Position numbers and translations under genes: made by a program
The notes under the pieces: generated by a model
Databases searched by the model: none
Told to the model about the DNA's origin: nothing
The model's input: the letters and a program-made list of their open reading frames with translations, nothing else
Source of the DNA: Nectonema munidae
Taxonomy: Eukaryota > Nematomorpha > Nectonematoida > Nectonematidae
NCBI GenBank assembly: GCA_030549495.1
Contig: JAUIRK010000677.1
Span: forward strand, 310,001 to 374,000
DNA length: 64,000 bases
Direction of reading: 5' to 3'
Shown: piece after piece, positions 55,760 through 64,000 of the stretch
How positions within the stretch are numbered: the first letter of the stretch is position 1
Layout: each line of letters begins with the position of its first letter

Positions 55760-58450
55760 AATGACACAATATCTTTGAAAACCAGATTGTCAAGGAAAAA
55801 CAATTTCCCTTAAGGTCTAAATATTCTACGGCGCTACTTAATTTCTATTTTATTGATCAAATGTCAAATCACTTAGATAACAAAAAACCTGTTGTTTATT
55901 TTTTTGACGTATCCCAAGCCTTTGACTCAATTTCTCATTCATTACTTTCAAAAAGGCTTTCCCAGTATAGTTTTAACAGCAAATCTTTTAATCTTATAAC
56001 TCATTCTTTATCATCAAATGATATAACGTATGATTTTTTTACCAGTTAGTTGTGGAGTCACACAAGTTTCGATTTTGGGACCATTGTAATTTAGGATTTT
56101 CAAATATGCTGATTAGGGATTGGACTCGGAGTTTTGAAGCTCGAGTATTTTTTTCTTAACTCGAGTTTCTAAATTCTTCTTAACTCGATTTATTAATTTT
56201 GTTTTTTAAATATTTAAAAATCGTTTTAATCTTTTTTTATTTATTTTCTTTTTTTCTTTTTTTGTCCACCGTAGACGAAGTGTGTCTTTTGTAAAATAAT
56301 ATGGCTTCTAAAAAAATTATTTAAACTGTTAAAAAATTTTTTAAACTGTTTTTACTATTTATTAAGATGGCTTCTAAAAAAGTCAAATGTATGGAATTTT
56401 TCAATGGATTCTAAATATTTTGTTGAAGAAGATTTTTTTCAAAGTCCGGATTTGTGTGAAAACTTTAGAGATCTAATAAACAAAGTTCGAAACGCATGTA
56501 AATTTTTAGAAAAAGTCCCACAAAAAATTGGAAATTACAAAAAATTGTCTTTAAAAAACTTGGTAAAACTGAGCTGAATTTAACAATAGATGTAAAGACA
56601 AGGTGGAATTCTTTATTGCACATGATCAAAAGATTTTTAAAATTGAAACCATGTATTAATTTAGCTTTAGTATCTGTAGGAATTGACAACTTGATATTTT
56701 GTGAAGATGACTGAAAACTTATCGAAGAAATTGAAAATACTTTAAAACCAATAGAGATTGTACTTTCGGATATATGCGCTGAAGACTCAAATATATTAAA
56801 AGCTGAAATTGGCTGGATGTTGATGATGGATAATTTAAAATGTAATAGTTTTTCACTTGCTCAAAGTCTTTATAAAGTATTGCATACACGCTACGAGCAA
56901 AGACGCAAAAAAATTAGTTAGTTTACTATTTTATTTACAAAATCGGAATTGCGTTGAAACACATCATGATTTTTTATTTTCTTTATCTGATGAAAAAGAA
57001 ATGCTCGAAACCGCAGAAAACTCGTTTAATCGCGTTTATCCCAATTGAAATTTTGCTGAGGAAGAAGAACAAAACGTGCAAGAACAAAATGGAAGTGATT
57101 TTTTGTCCATGTATAAAGCTAAAATGAAATTGCTTGAAGCTTCGCTATAAATTGATCTTCAAACTAAATCAAACTTCACCAATGAATTTAACTATTTTAA
57201 ACTAACGGGAAATCGGAGCTCAAAACTTGAGCTTTTGTACAAAGCACTTTTTTCTATCAAACCAACTTCTGTTGAACGGGAATATTCGCAATCGTTCAAA
57301 ACCCTCTCCTACTACTACAGATGCTTTGTGTTTTGTTAGAGATTATTTTAAAAATTTATTTTATTTGTTACTATAATAAACATTTTGTTCTGCTTTTTAG
57401 TTTTTGTTCAGAGTTCAACTCAAGTTTAAAGATTTTAAACGAGTTAAACTCGAGTTAAAATTTTCGAGTTTTGCCAAACCCTAATAATGATGATGCTACC
57501 AATATTATCCCCTTTGATGATGAATCTTGTTTTTTGATCTCAGCGAAATGAAAATGGTTTTAGCAAAATTTTCTAAAATTCAACATTTCTAAGAGTAAAA
57601 CTATATTTTTTGAAATTGTAATGGTATAAAATCTCTTGATATTGGCATCGAATTTGTTACACAACTTAATCTACTTCGTCTAATCATTGATAATAATATG
57701 TTAGACATGAAAAAGAAATAATGTCCTTAAAATAAATGGTGTCTTTTCTTAGGTAATTGAAAAGTTGTAGCAAAATTTTACCGTTAAGATTAAAATTTTA
57801 ATTTACAAAGCCTTGTTTTTACCAATCTTACTTACAGTTTAGAAAATTGGGGCCATATTGATGTTCAGAAGAAAGCCATTAAATTTTAATAAACAGTACC
57901 TTAACATATACTTCATATTTGTTTTATCAAAGTAAAATTTTGAACATTTCTGCTCTGTATAAATTTAGATTTGCAATATTTATTTTTAAATTTTTTTAGT
58001 TGCCAAAGATTATTCATGATTCGTTCATTTTTAGATCTCAAATTATGAAATATTTTCTGAGAAATTCATCTGAGCTTATTTTGCATCATTTTAGATTACC
58101 TTCTTCTAAACCACCTCTGAAATATCAAGTATCAAAACTTTTTAAGGAATTATTGGTAACATTTTTATCAGTTAACTTATTTTAATGAATTATTTGTAAC
58201 ATTTTTATCAGTTAACTTATCTATCTCTCTGATTAAAATAGGAATCACTGAGTATTTTATATCGTTTTAAGTAAATAACTGTTGTATTTCAAATTGCTTT
58301 TCTTGTCTCAATTTTAAGTATATTTTATTTCATAAGATTTTTTTCTTATATTTGTACATATGTATATTTTTTGTGCATATAAGTATATGATATCCTAGCT
58401 ATCTCTAATTCCTTGATTAAATAAATTTTTCTGTGATAGGGAGAGATCGG
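55760..58450 (+). mobile_element. CR1/Jockey-like LINE split by a hAT at its catalytic site
   Basis: The open stretch at 55861-56049 holds motif A as VVYFFDVSQAFDSISHSLLS. It is followed by a SCGVTQVSILGPL block near 56045-56090. The reading breaks at 56113 in the middle of the catalytic YADD and resumes at 57492 with DATNIIPFDDE. Thumb-like sequence near 57640-57700 (LRLIIDNNMLDMK) and a worn C-terminal region follow. The 3' end is near 58440, after ATTAAATAAATTTTTCTGTG. Several stops are present. Confidence 0.82.
56114..57483 (+). mobile_element. hAT transposon, 1,370 bp, with readable target duplication
   Basis: The left end reads TAGGGATTGGACTCGGAGTT and the right end, reversed, TAGGGTTTGGCAAAACTCG. 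Both ends carry subterminal CTCGAG words. The flanking 8-mers ATGCTGAT (56106-56113) and ATAATGAT (57484-57491) agree at six of eight bases. A broken transposase gene runs plus-strand from about 56360: LNLTIDVKTRWNSLLHMIKR near 56580 (around the second catalytic aspartate), LVSLLFYLQNRNCVETHHDF at 56910-56970, and LYKALFSIKPTSVEREYSQS near 57235-57295, the C-terminal dimerisation segment. Several stops interrupt it. The CTCGAG-rich ends link it loosely to the hAT at 10.7-11.5 kb. Confidence 0.9.
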
Positions 58451-59295
58451 GGTCTATTTTTTAATACAGAGCATCTAGAATTAGTTTACCGCGAACCGCC
58501 TTCTTCCTTTCGTACTCTACTATTCCCTTTTATATAACTTAAAGTAATTTCCATATCTATATTCTTTTTTCTTTTTTTGTGTGGGTAAACCTTTTTATCT
58601 CTACTCTATGGTAAATTAATTCATTTGATGACTTCTTGATAAAAGGAAGTGTTTATCAATGGAGGAGTCTCTATAAATTATATGAAAATAAATACAAAAG
58701 GTTTTTCATTCAGTATCATTTGTTATTTATAATTAAAGGTATGTCGATATCTTCATATCTCACACAAGAACGAATTATGTCATGTAATATTGATTCTACT
58801 CTTCATAACACCCCATTTTCATATCCCAGCATTCATTTTTATAGTATTTTACGTGTGAGACTTTCGCATTATCTAATTCCATTTTTTCGAAATTCCGATG
58901 TCAAATCTCGCAATTCCTAAATCTATGTGTAGAGAGCTTGCAAAAGAACATGGCCGTAGTCAAAGTACGGAAAAGAAGACTAAGAAATATTCTACAAAGT
59001 ATAAAGAGAGAGAAAAAGAGACTCACTGTAATAACTTTCTTTACACTCGGTCCTTTCTTTTCGCCTTTTTGTTTCTGGTATTGAGTTGGGATGAATTATT
59101 TTCATTTTTCCTTCATCTTCTCTCTTCATTTCTTCTCTAAATCCATAATTGCGAGGTAAATCTAAAATAACAGTCTAAAAGGATGAGCCTTTTATTAGAG
59201 GTGAGGAAACTTTCATGCCATTTAGAGAATGGTTGCCACAAAGCCTCCTTGCTTTAAATACGTCGAGCAGTATCTTAATAATATTAATTACACTT
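58451..59295. other. No certain gene
   Basis: Open frames at 58636-58920 and 58898-59140 are unremarkable and contain no domain. A short GC-richer patch begins at 58440 next to the LINE end. Confidence 0.4.
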
Positions 59296-59297
59296 AC

Positions 59298-59375
59298 CTT
59301 TTACATCTGGCTTTTGTGCTGGGAATTCCTTGTATGTTGCTAGTTTTCGTCCTATGTTATGACGTTTTAGGATTT
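59298..59375 (-). CDS. Candidate 78-bp internal exon, minus strand
   Basis: The segment codes ILKRHNIGRKLATYKEFPAQ followed by KPDVK. It lies between an acceptor (ATAACACAAACTAG, weak pyrimidine tract) and a strong donor (AAAAGGTAAGTG). Its length is a multiple of three. The residues look like real protein but the exon is too short to identify. A chance pairing of splice words cannot be excluded. Confidence 0.3.
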
Positions 59376-59439
59376 CTAGTTTGTGTTATATCAACCCCTG
59401 TGTCCAACTATTTGGATCGTTTCAATTAAGAAATACCAA

Positions 59440-59598
59440 TAACGTAAATGACAAAGAGGATATCTCTGGAAGTCGAACACTGTGCGGGTGTTTGAAAAAC
59501 CAGCAATGGTGACTAAGCCACTCTCTAACTCTCTAGTTTCATTTACACAACAACCAGCCCGGCACAAGAAGGTAGTGCAGAGGGAACCAGCTGCCAGG
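59440..59598 (-). CDS. Candidate exon, minus strand, unknown
   Basis: A strong acceptor (TATTTGTTTGTTCCAG, minus strand, at about 59599-59614) opens a frame coding DLAAGSLCTTFLCRAGCCVN, then ETRELESGLVTIAGFSNTRT and VFDFQRYPL. GC is clearly higher than in the flanks. The 3' limit is a guess; the frame itself stays open to about 59391. It could be the exon before the one at 59298-59375. No family recognised. Confidence 0.33.
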
Positions 59599-61349
59599 TC
59601 TGGAACAAACAAATATTTATGTATTCTATGTAACATATATATATATATATATATTCTACATCAATTAGGTGTAACTACAATATAATACATTGGTTGCATC
59701 TAAAATGCACACAAATCACTCTGAAAGAGTACAACACAAATTGGACATGTACAATTCATACACAACAAACATTTCACTCAAGCTTAACATTGGACAAAGA
59801 CTAAATAAAACCAACCGAAAACGCATATACACCTACGTAAAAGAAAACACAAAGGAACCACAAAATTTCTTTTACTAACAAAAATCAATCGTCATTTACA
59901 TTATTTCAACCAAACATTAACGGCGTTGAAACAACGTTATTAGAATTAAAACAACTCCTACAACAATATCCCCTGATGTTATTTCTATACAAGAAACTAA
60001 GCTAAAGACTGTTATTCCAAATTATACACACATAAGACAAGACAGAGTAAATTCAACACACGGTGGGGGATTAACAACATACTTCAAACAAAAATTAGAT
60101 TCTCCGAATTAAATAGCCATATACCAAACTACTTAGCAGCGCACTAACTCATTCAAATCTCTATCAACAAAATTCCTTATAACGTAGCTAACGTATACAA
60201 TATACATACCTCCAAAACAACATTCAAACGCAACGAACAATACTTATACAGAAGAATTTTCAAGAACTTATAATACAAAAACTTTATTATCACTGAAGAT
60301 GTTCGCTCACTCTAAAACATGGTACTCAGGCTACACAGAACATAAATCACATTCTATCATTATAAATACAAACAAACCAACCAGACTCACAGAATGTACA
60401 CATCAACAACCAACTTCACCGGATATTACGTAATACCTACACAAGACCCAATGGCAAACATTATCCGATCATCTTCCAATACTGAACAGTATAACACTTA
60501 AGCAAACAAAACAGAAAGAATCTCTTAAAACACACACAAATTACAACAAAGCTAGATGGGATCTTTTTCATACATACAGTGAAAATAATATTCAGAAAGA
60601 TATTATACAACATTTATATCACACAGGCATTCATACGCTCCATAAACTTTTAACTAAGTACATTCAGGAAGCCGACAAATTATACATACCAAAAGAAAAC
60701 GTTAACAATCATAAAAGTCATAAACCTCTACCTTCTGAGTTCTGACATAATATCACTTATAACTAAAAGAAATACTCTTGGACATATTAACCACAAAGAC
60801 GCAGAAATTCACACATTAAATAACTTGATATCACACAAAATAAATAGACACACAATTCGTTTCTGGCAAAAACATATTTCATCTAACTGGCCACACACAA
60901 CCAATACACAAACATACTGAAAAAGCATCAAAAATTTACACAACAAAACGCTTTTTACAGACATAAATCGAAACATGTGTTTTAATGAAAAAACTAAAAG
61001 CAAGAATATAGAAATTGCAACTACATTTACCAAGCAATTCACGAAGACTTTACCAAAAGAAATAATTAAGGCTGACAATACAGCACATAAATTATTAAAT
61101 CAATTACTACTTAAATCACACATAACTGACTATAAACGAAAAAGAAGTATTAGATGCCCCTCACAACACTAAAAGTAGCAAAGCACTAGGACCTGACAAT
61201 CTTACAAGCATTCACCTCAGGCACCTAGGCCCAATGCCCATTACCTGTTAACACTTATTTTTAATCTAGCAGTTAATACTAATACGATACCACATGTATG
61301 GAAAACTTCAAGAATAATACTATCTTTAAAACCGGGCAAAAAGATAAAC

Positions 61350-61440
61350 TCTTTCTTGGAACCGCCCGGAAGCGAAATTTCCGGTTTTTACAGTTTTTGG
61401 TATCGTTCCGGTTCAATTTTGGATACTCTTGCGAACCCTC
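61350..61440. other. GC-rich insert in the LINE
   Basis: CCGCCCGGAAGCGAAATTTC, then CCGGTTTTTACAG and GTTCCGGTTCAATTTTGG: a short block with CCGGAA/TTCCGG words that breaks the LINE reading and does not resemble it. It could be a worn hAT end. No partner is seen. Confidence 0.4.
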
Positions 61441-62160
61441 TATACTACCTCTAAAGAACAGATTAACTACACGCATCAAACTTAAGAGCAAATGTTGCGC
61501 ATAAACTACACCCACTCAACGACTTTTACAACGCTAAAAAGAAAAATGAATTGAAAACAATGATCTCATTCTCTACAACACATGTCAAAACAGAGAAGAT
61601 AGCCAAAAACAAACAAGCATTAATAAAGAAATTCATACATAAGATTAAGAAGTAACAAACCATCTCTCTACCCTTAAACCAAATAAAATAATAAATATTT
61701 GTCTTTCAAAAATTGAACCAACAGAACAAAAATTACCCATTAACACCAGACAACATAATTATTAATATTAATAATAATAATTAGCTAATAAATCACCGTT
61801 ACTTCGTGAGTATCTTCACAAAATCGATCACAAAACACACACGAAATTGCGCTGTCCACTTTGTGATCAACACTGATATGACACACACCAACTTTTCAAC
61901 GGCACTCACATTCATAAAACACTCAAGCCAATTCATTTGTGGTCTACATACAAAGTCGCAGCACCTAACGGTGACTTTTATGTGGGTTGGTTGAAAATAC
62001 CCCTACTCATCGTAGCTGCTACGAAAGTGTAACAAAATTCTATACTTTTCATTCGTAGTAGCATTACTCCCTCAGCTCATTATAGGAAATTTAATTTTCT
62101 TTCTGTGTAATGAACTGATTACTTACACTGATAAAAATGAGATAGTACAATCAAGGGGCT

Positions 62161-62190
62161 AACAACAACAACAACAACAACAACAACAAA
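62161..62190 (+). repeat. (AAC)n microsatellite, LINE tail
   Basis: About nine CAA/AAC units in a row at the 3' end of the Jockey-like LINE. Such simple tails are made by the LINE's own reverse transcription. Confidence 0.9.
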
Positions 62191-62618
62191 CAGGATATTT
62201 ATTATTTCTAAAATAACCAGCGTTAAAAAGGAAAGAATGTGAAATATAGACTGAGAGCGGTGAGGAATCTCACTACACACACATACGTACCTACAAAGCC
62301 TTGTTTGAAAGTTTAAGTGCAAAATATGCGCATGTCAGTAAACAAGCGTGTTTAACTGAAGAACGTGATGAAAGACCGCAGTTTGGATTAAAATTGTTGC
62401 TGCTTTTATTTGTAGAGTATTTCATTTGATAAACTGAGTAATACCATAAGTAGTTGTGAAAATGTTCTGCTCTTCGAATAAAGGAAACATTCCAACTTCC
62501 TAAAAATGAAATAAAGCATTCTCACAAGGTTTACAAATCCTATAAATCAGGAAAAAGGTATTTACGCCTAAAGGGATACAAAAAGTTTTCAAATATCTGT
62601 ATATACTAATTACTACAC
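62191..62618. other. No gene seen
   Basis: Spacer between the Jockey-like LINE and the Tigger-like terminus. No motif is visible on either strand. Confidence 0.45.
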
Positions 62619-62715
62619 AGTAGATCCTTAAGAACGTGGATGTCGGGCTCCAAGTTCTTAAGGCCGCGTTATAACGGACAATCTGAAACGTGTGTTATAT
62701 GAGAGCATAAAAGAC
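62619..62715 (+). mobile_element. Tigger/pogo-like terminus
   Basis: The sequence reads CAGTAGATCCTTAAGAACGT, then CCAAGTTCTTAAGGCCG and CGTTATAACGGAC. Tigger and pogo elements commonly begin CAGTNGANCC or similar and have such TTAAG and GTTATAACGGAC words just inside. The opposite terminus was not found, so this is a fragment or one end of a MITE. Confidence 0.55.
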
Positions 62716-62879
62716 CCTACCACGTTACATTCGATCCCGTGAGGCATTGATATACTGGGTATACTCCAGCTTTTTCGACAGCTCGGTGAGTTTTAGGCTT
62801 TAAAATATGTTCCATTAATAAAAACAATTTAACTATAAAAAACTCAATAATCAAAATAAATTAAATATTTTTAACTTTC

Positions 62880-64000
62880 TTCTGTTGAGAAAACTTCAAT
62901 ATTATGGATTTAGAGGCAAATTTTTAAATTTGCTTAAAAGCTATCTAAAGGGCAGAAAACAGTTTAGCATTATTAACAATAGAATTTCCTCTTTATTACA
63001 CGTTAAAGACGGGGTTCCTCAAGGGTCCATCCTTGGACCTCTTTTTTTATTTTGTTTATTAATGACCTGTTGAACTTAAAAAAACGGATTTGATTTTTAT
63101 ATGTATGCTGTATTATTAATACTTTATAAAACAGCTTTACATTTGGTCTGTTGAAAACAAATTGTCTGTTAATTTGAAAAAAAGTAATCACCTTCTATGT
63201 ATCAAGAAAACAATAGACTTTAACTTTTCGCTTCTATTTGGAAATAGCTATATTGAGAAATCAAAGTCATACAAATTTCTTGGCGTTATTATTGATACAA
63301 AGCTTACTTTTTCCTTACATTACGGAAACTTAATCAAGGAAGTTTAAATGACTCTTGGGCGACTGTACAAAGACCAAAAATTTTTAGTCCTAATTTATTC
63401 TGCTCTAATACGTTCTAAGTTATATTATTGTAATTTTGTTTGGGGTTGGACTAACAGAACAAAGTGTTCCATTTTAAATAGGAAACATAATAAAGCTCTT
63501 AAATTCATAACATCATCCTCTAAGCAAGCTCAAAAAATATTTGGTATCCTTGATTTAGAACAAATACATAAACTGCACACAAATACCTTTGTACACAAAT
63601 CTTTCTATACTCAAAATGAATTTTCTTGTTTTTACATTCAAAACCAGAGGTTGTATACATACAACACACGTCACAAACTTAATTTAAACGTTATTAGATC
63701 TAATTTTATGAAATATCAGAAAAAAATTTCTTCCAAAAGTCCATTAGAATTTGGAATGAAATTCCTCTTTATATTAGAGATTAAATAAGGATTTTTAAAA
63801 ATTAAGTTTTCTGTTTTGTCATGCTTTAATGAATTATATTTAGTTCTTCTGCTCGCTTTTTTTCCTTTGTTTAAGATCTTTTTTTCAAACTCCTTTCGTC
63901 ATTCAGCCCAGTCTTGGACAAAACTTTTCTTTTTCGCCAACTAATAAAGTGGATTTTCGTGACTCTTTCTTCCTCTTATGTACAAAGCAAATTTTCTCAA
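62880..64000 (+). mobile_element. CR1/Jockey-like LINE, 5'-truncated, runs to window end
   Basis: The first recognisable block, at 62885-63073, reads RKLQYYGFRGKFLNLLKSYL and DGVPQGSILGPLF. The catalytic YADD position is damaged (YMYAV near 63095). The thumb follows as SVNLKKSNHLLCIKKTIDFN and SYKFLGVIIDTKLTFSLHYG. An open stretch at 63348-63788 codes the connector and C-terminal region, with YCNFVWGWTNRTKCSILNRK and RLYTYNTRHKLNLN. This C-terminal part is open for 146 residues, so the copy is younger than the other LINEs here. The 3' end is not reached with certainty. Confidence 0.85.

Larger units (their letters stand above)
59690..62190 (+). mobile_element. Jockey-like LINE with AAC-repeat tail, decayed
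   Basis: The plus strand here is rich in A and C, which sets it apart from neighbours. Endonuclease traces run from about 59900 (NINGVETTLLELKQLLQQYP) to 60470 (TYTEEFSR-like, then WYSGYTEHKSHSIIINTNKP and LSDHLPIL). The connector near 60530-60720 reads NYNKARWDLFHTYSENNI and LLTKYIQEADKLYIPKENV. The start of the reverse transcriptase appears near 61180-61340 as SKALGPDNLTSIHLRHLG and VWKTSRIILSLKPGK. The palm domain is missing; a GC-rich insert sits at about 61350-61440. The C-terminus near 61800-61900 has a CPLC...DMTH zinc-knuckle pattern, typical of Jockey-type LINEs. The element ends in (AAC)n at 62161-62190. Confidence 0.8.

Noticed and set aside
1-64000. Search for LTR retroelements, Polintons, tRNA and rRNA genes
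   Set aside because: No paired long terminal repeats, capsid, integrase or protein-primed polymerase motifs, no GGTTCGA-type tRNA B box in a tRNA fold and no rRNA core words were seen by eye.

Overview
The window looks like a gene-poor, strongly AT-rich piece of an invertebrate nuclear genome, inferred from its content: decayed non-LTR retrotransposons (RTE-like, CR1/Jockey-like), hAT, piggyBac, Mutator-like (MULE) and Tigger transposases, MITEs, fold-back DNA, minisatellites, spliced-looking exons and no operons. The species cannot be fixed from sequence alone.

Layout. 1-4.7 kb: a LINE endonuclease fragment followed by an RTE-like LINE body. 5.0-6.1 kb: piggyBac remnant. 6.7-8.5 kb: a 25-bp minisatellite of about 71 units with no length variation. 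8.86-9.07 kb (minus): the clearest host gene piece, a terminal exon coding the C-terminal PDZ domain of an HtrA-type serine protease, with splice acceptor, stop and AATAAA. 10-13.3 kb: a CR1/Jockey-type LINE split by a hAT, then a small LINE scrap. 13.3-17.1 kb: AT-rich DNA with dispersed repeats only. 17.2-17.6 kb: a MITE with 55-bp inverted ends. 17.8-18.0 kb: a candidate host exon. 18.4-21.2 kb: a hAT with an exact 8-bp target duplication, inserted in a 90-bp tandem repeat and itself carrying a 1-kb fold-back element. 24.2-26.1 kb: ZBED-type hAT (minus), followed by a distorted echo of part of it that looks like an assembly error. 28.4-34.6 kb: hAT MITE, Tigger C-terminus, piggyBac remnant, minisatellite. 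37.8-38.2 kb (minus): a terminal exon with polyadenylation signal. 38.5-40.7 kb: MULE. 43.0-46.3 kb: candidate exon, LINE interrupted by a SPIN-like hAT end, and a partial second copy of that LINE segment. 46.4-48.4 kb: a four-unit higher-order tandem array built around a palindromic module. 48.7-50.3 kb: piggyBac. 50.9-55 kb: candidate exons, a LINE tail and a second MULE. 55.8-58.5 kb: a LINE whose catalytic motif is split by a hAT. 59.3-64 kb: candidate exons, a Jockey-like LINE with an AAC tail, a Tigger-like end and another LINE.

No genes here form a visible pathway. The host signal is a handful of isolated exons, mostly on the minus strand, set in introns or intergenic DNA made of transposons. 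I did not see an LTR retroelement, Polinton, CRISPR array, tRNA or rRNA. The most unusual structures are the 46.4-48.4 kb array, the nested hAT/fold-back/tandem-repeat complex at 18.4-21.2 kb, and two hAT insertions whose target sites can be read from interrupted LINE codons.
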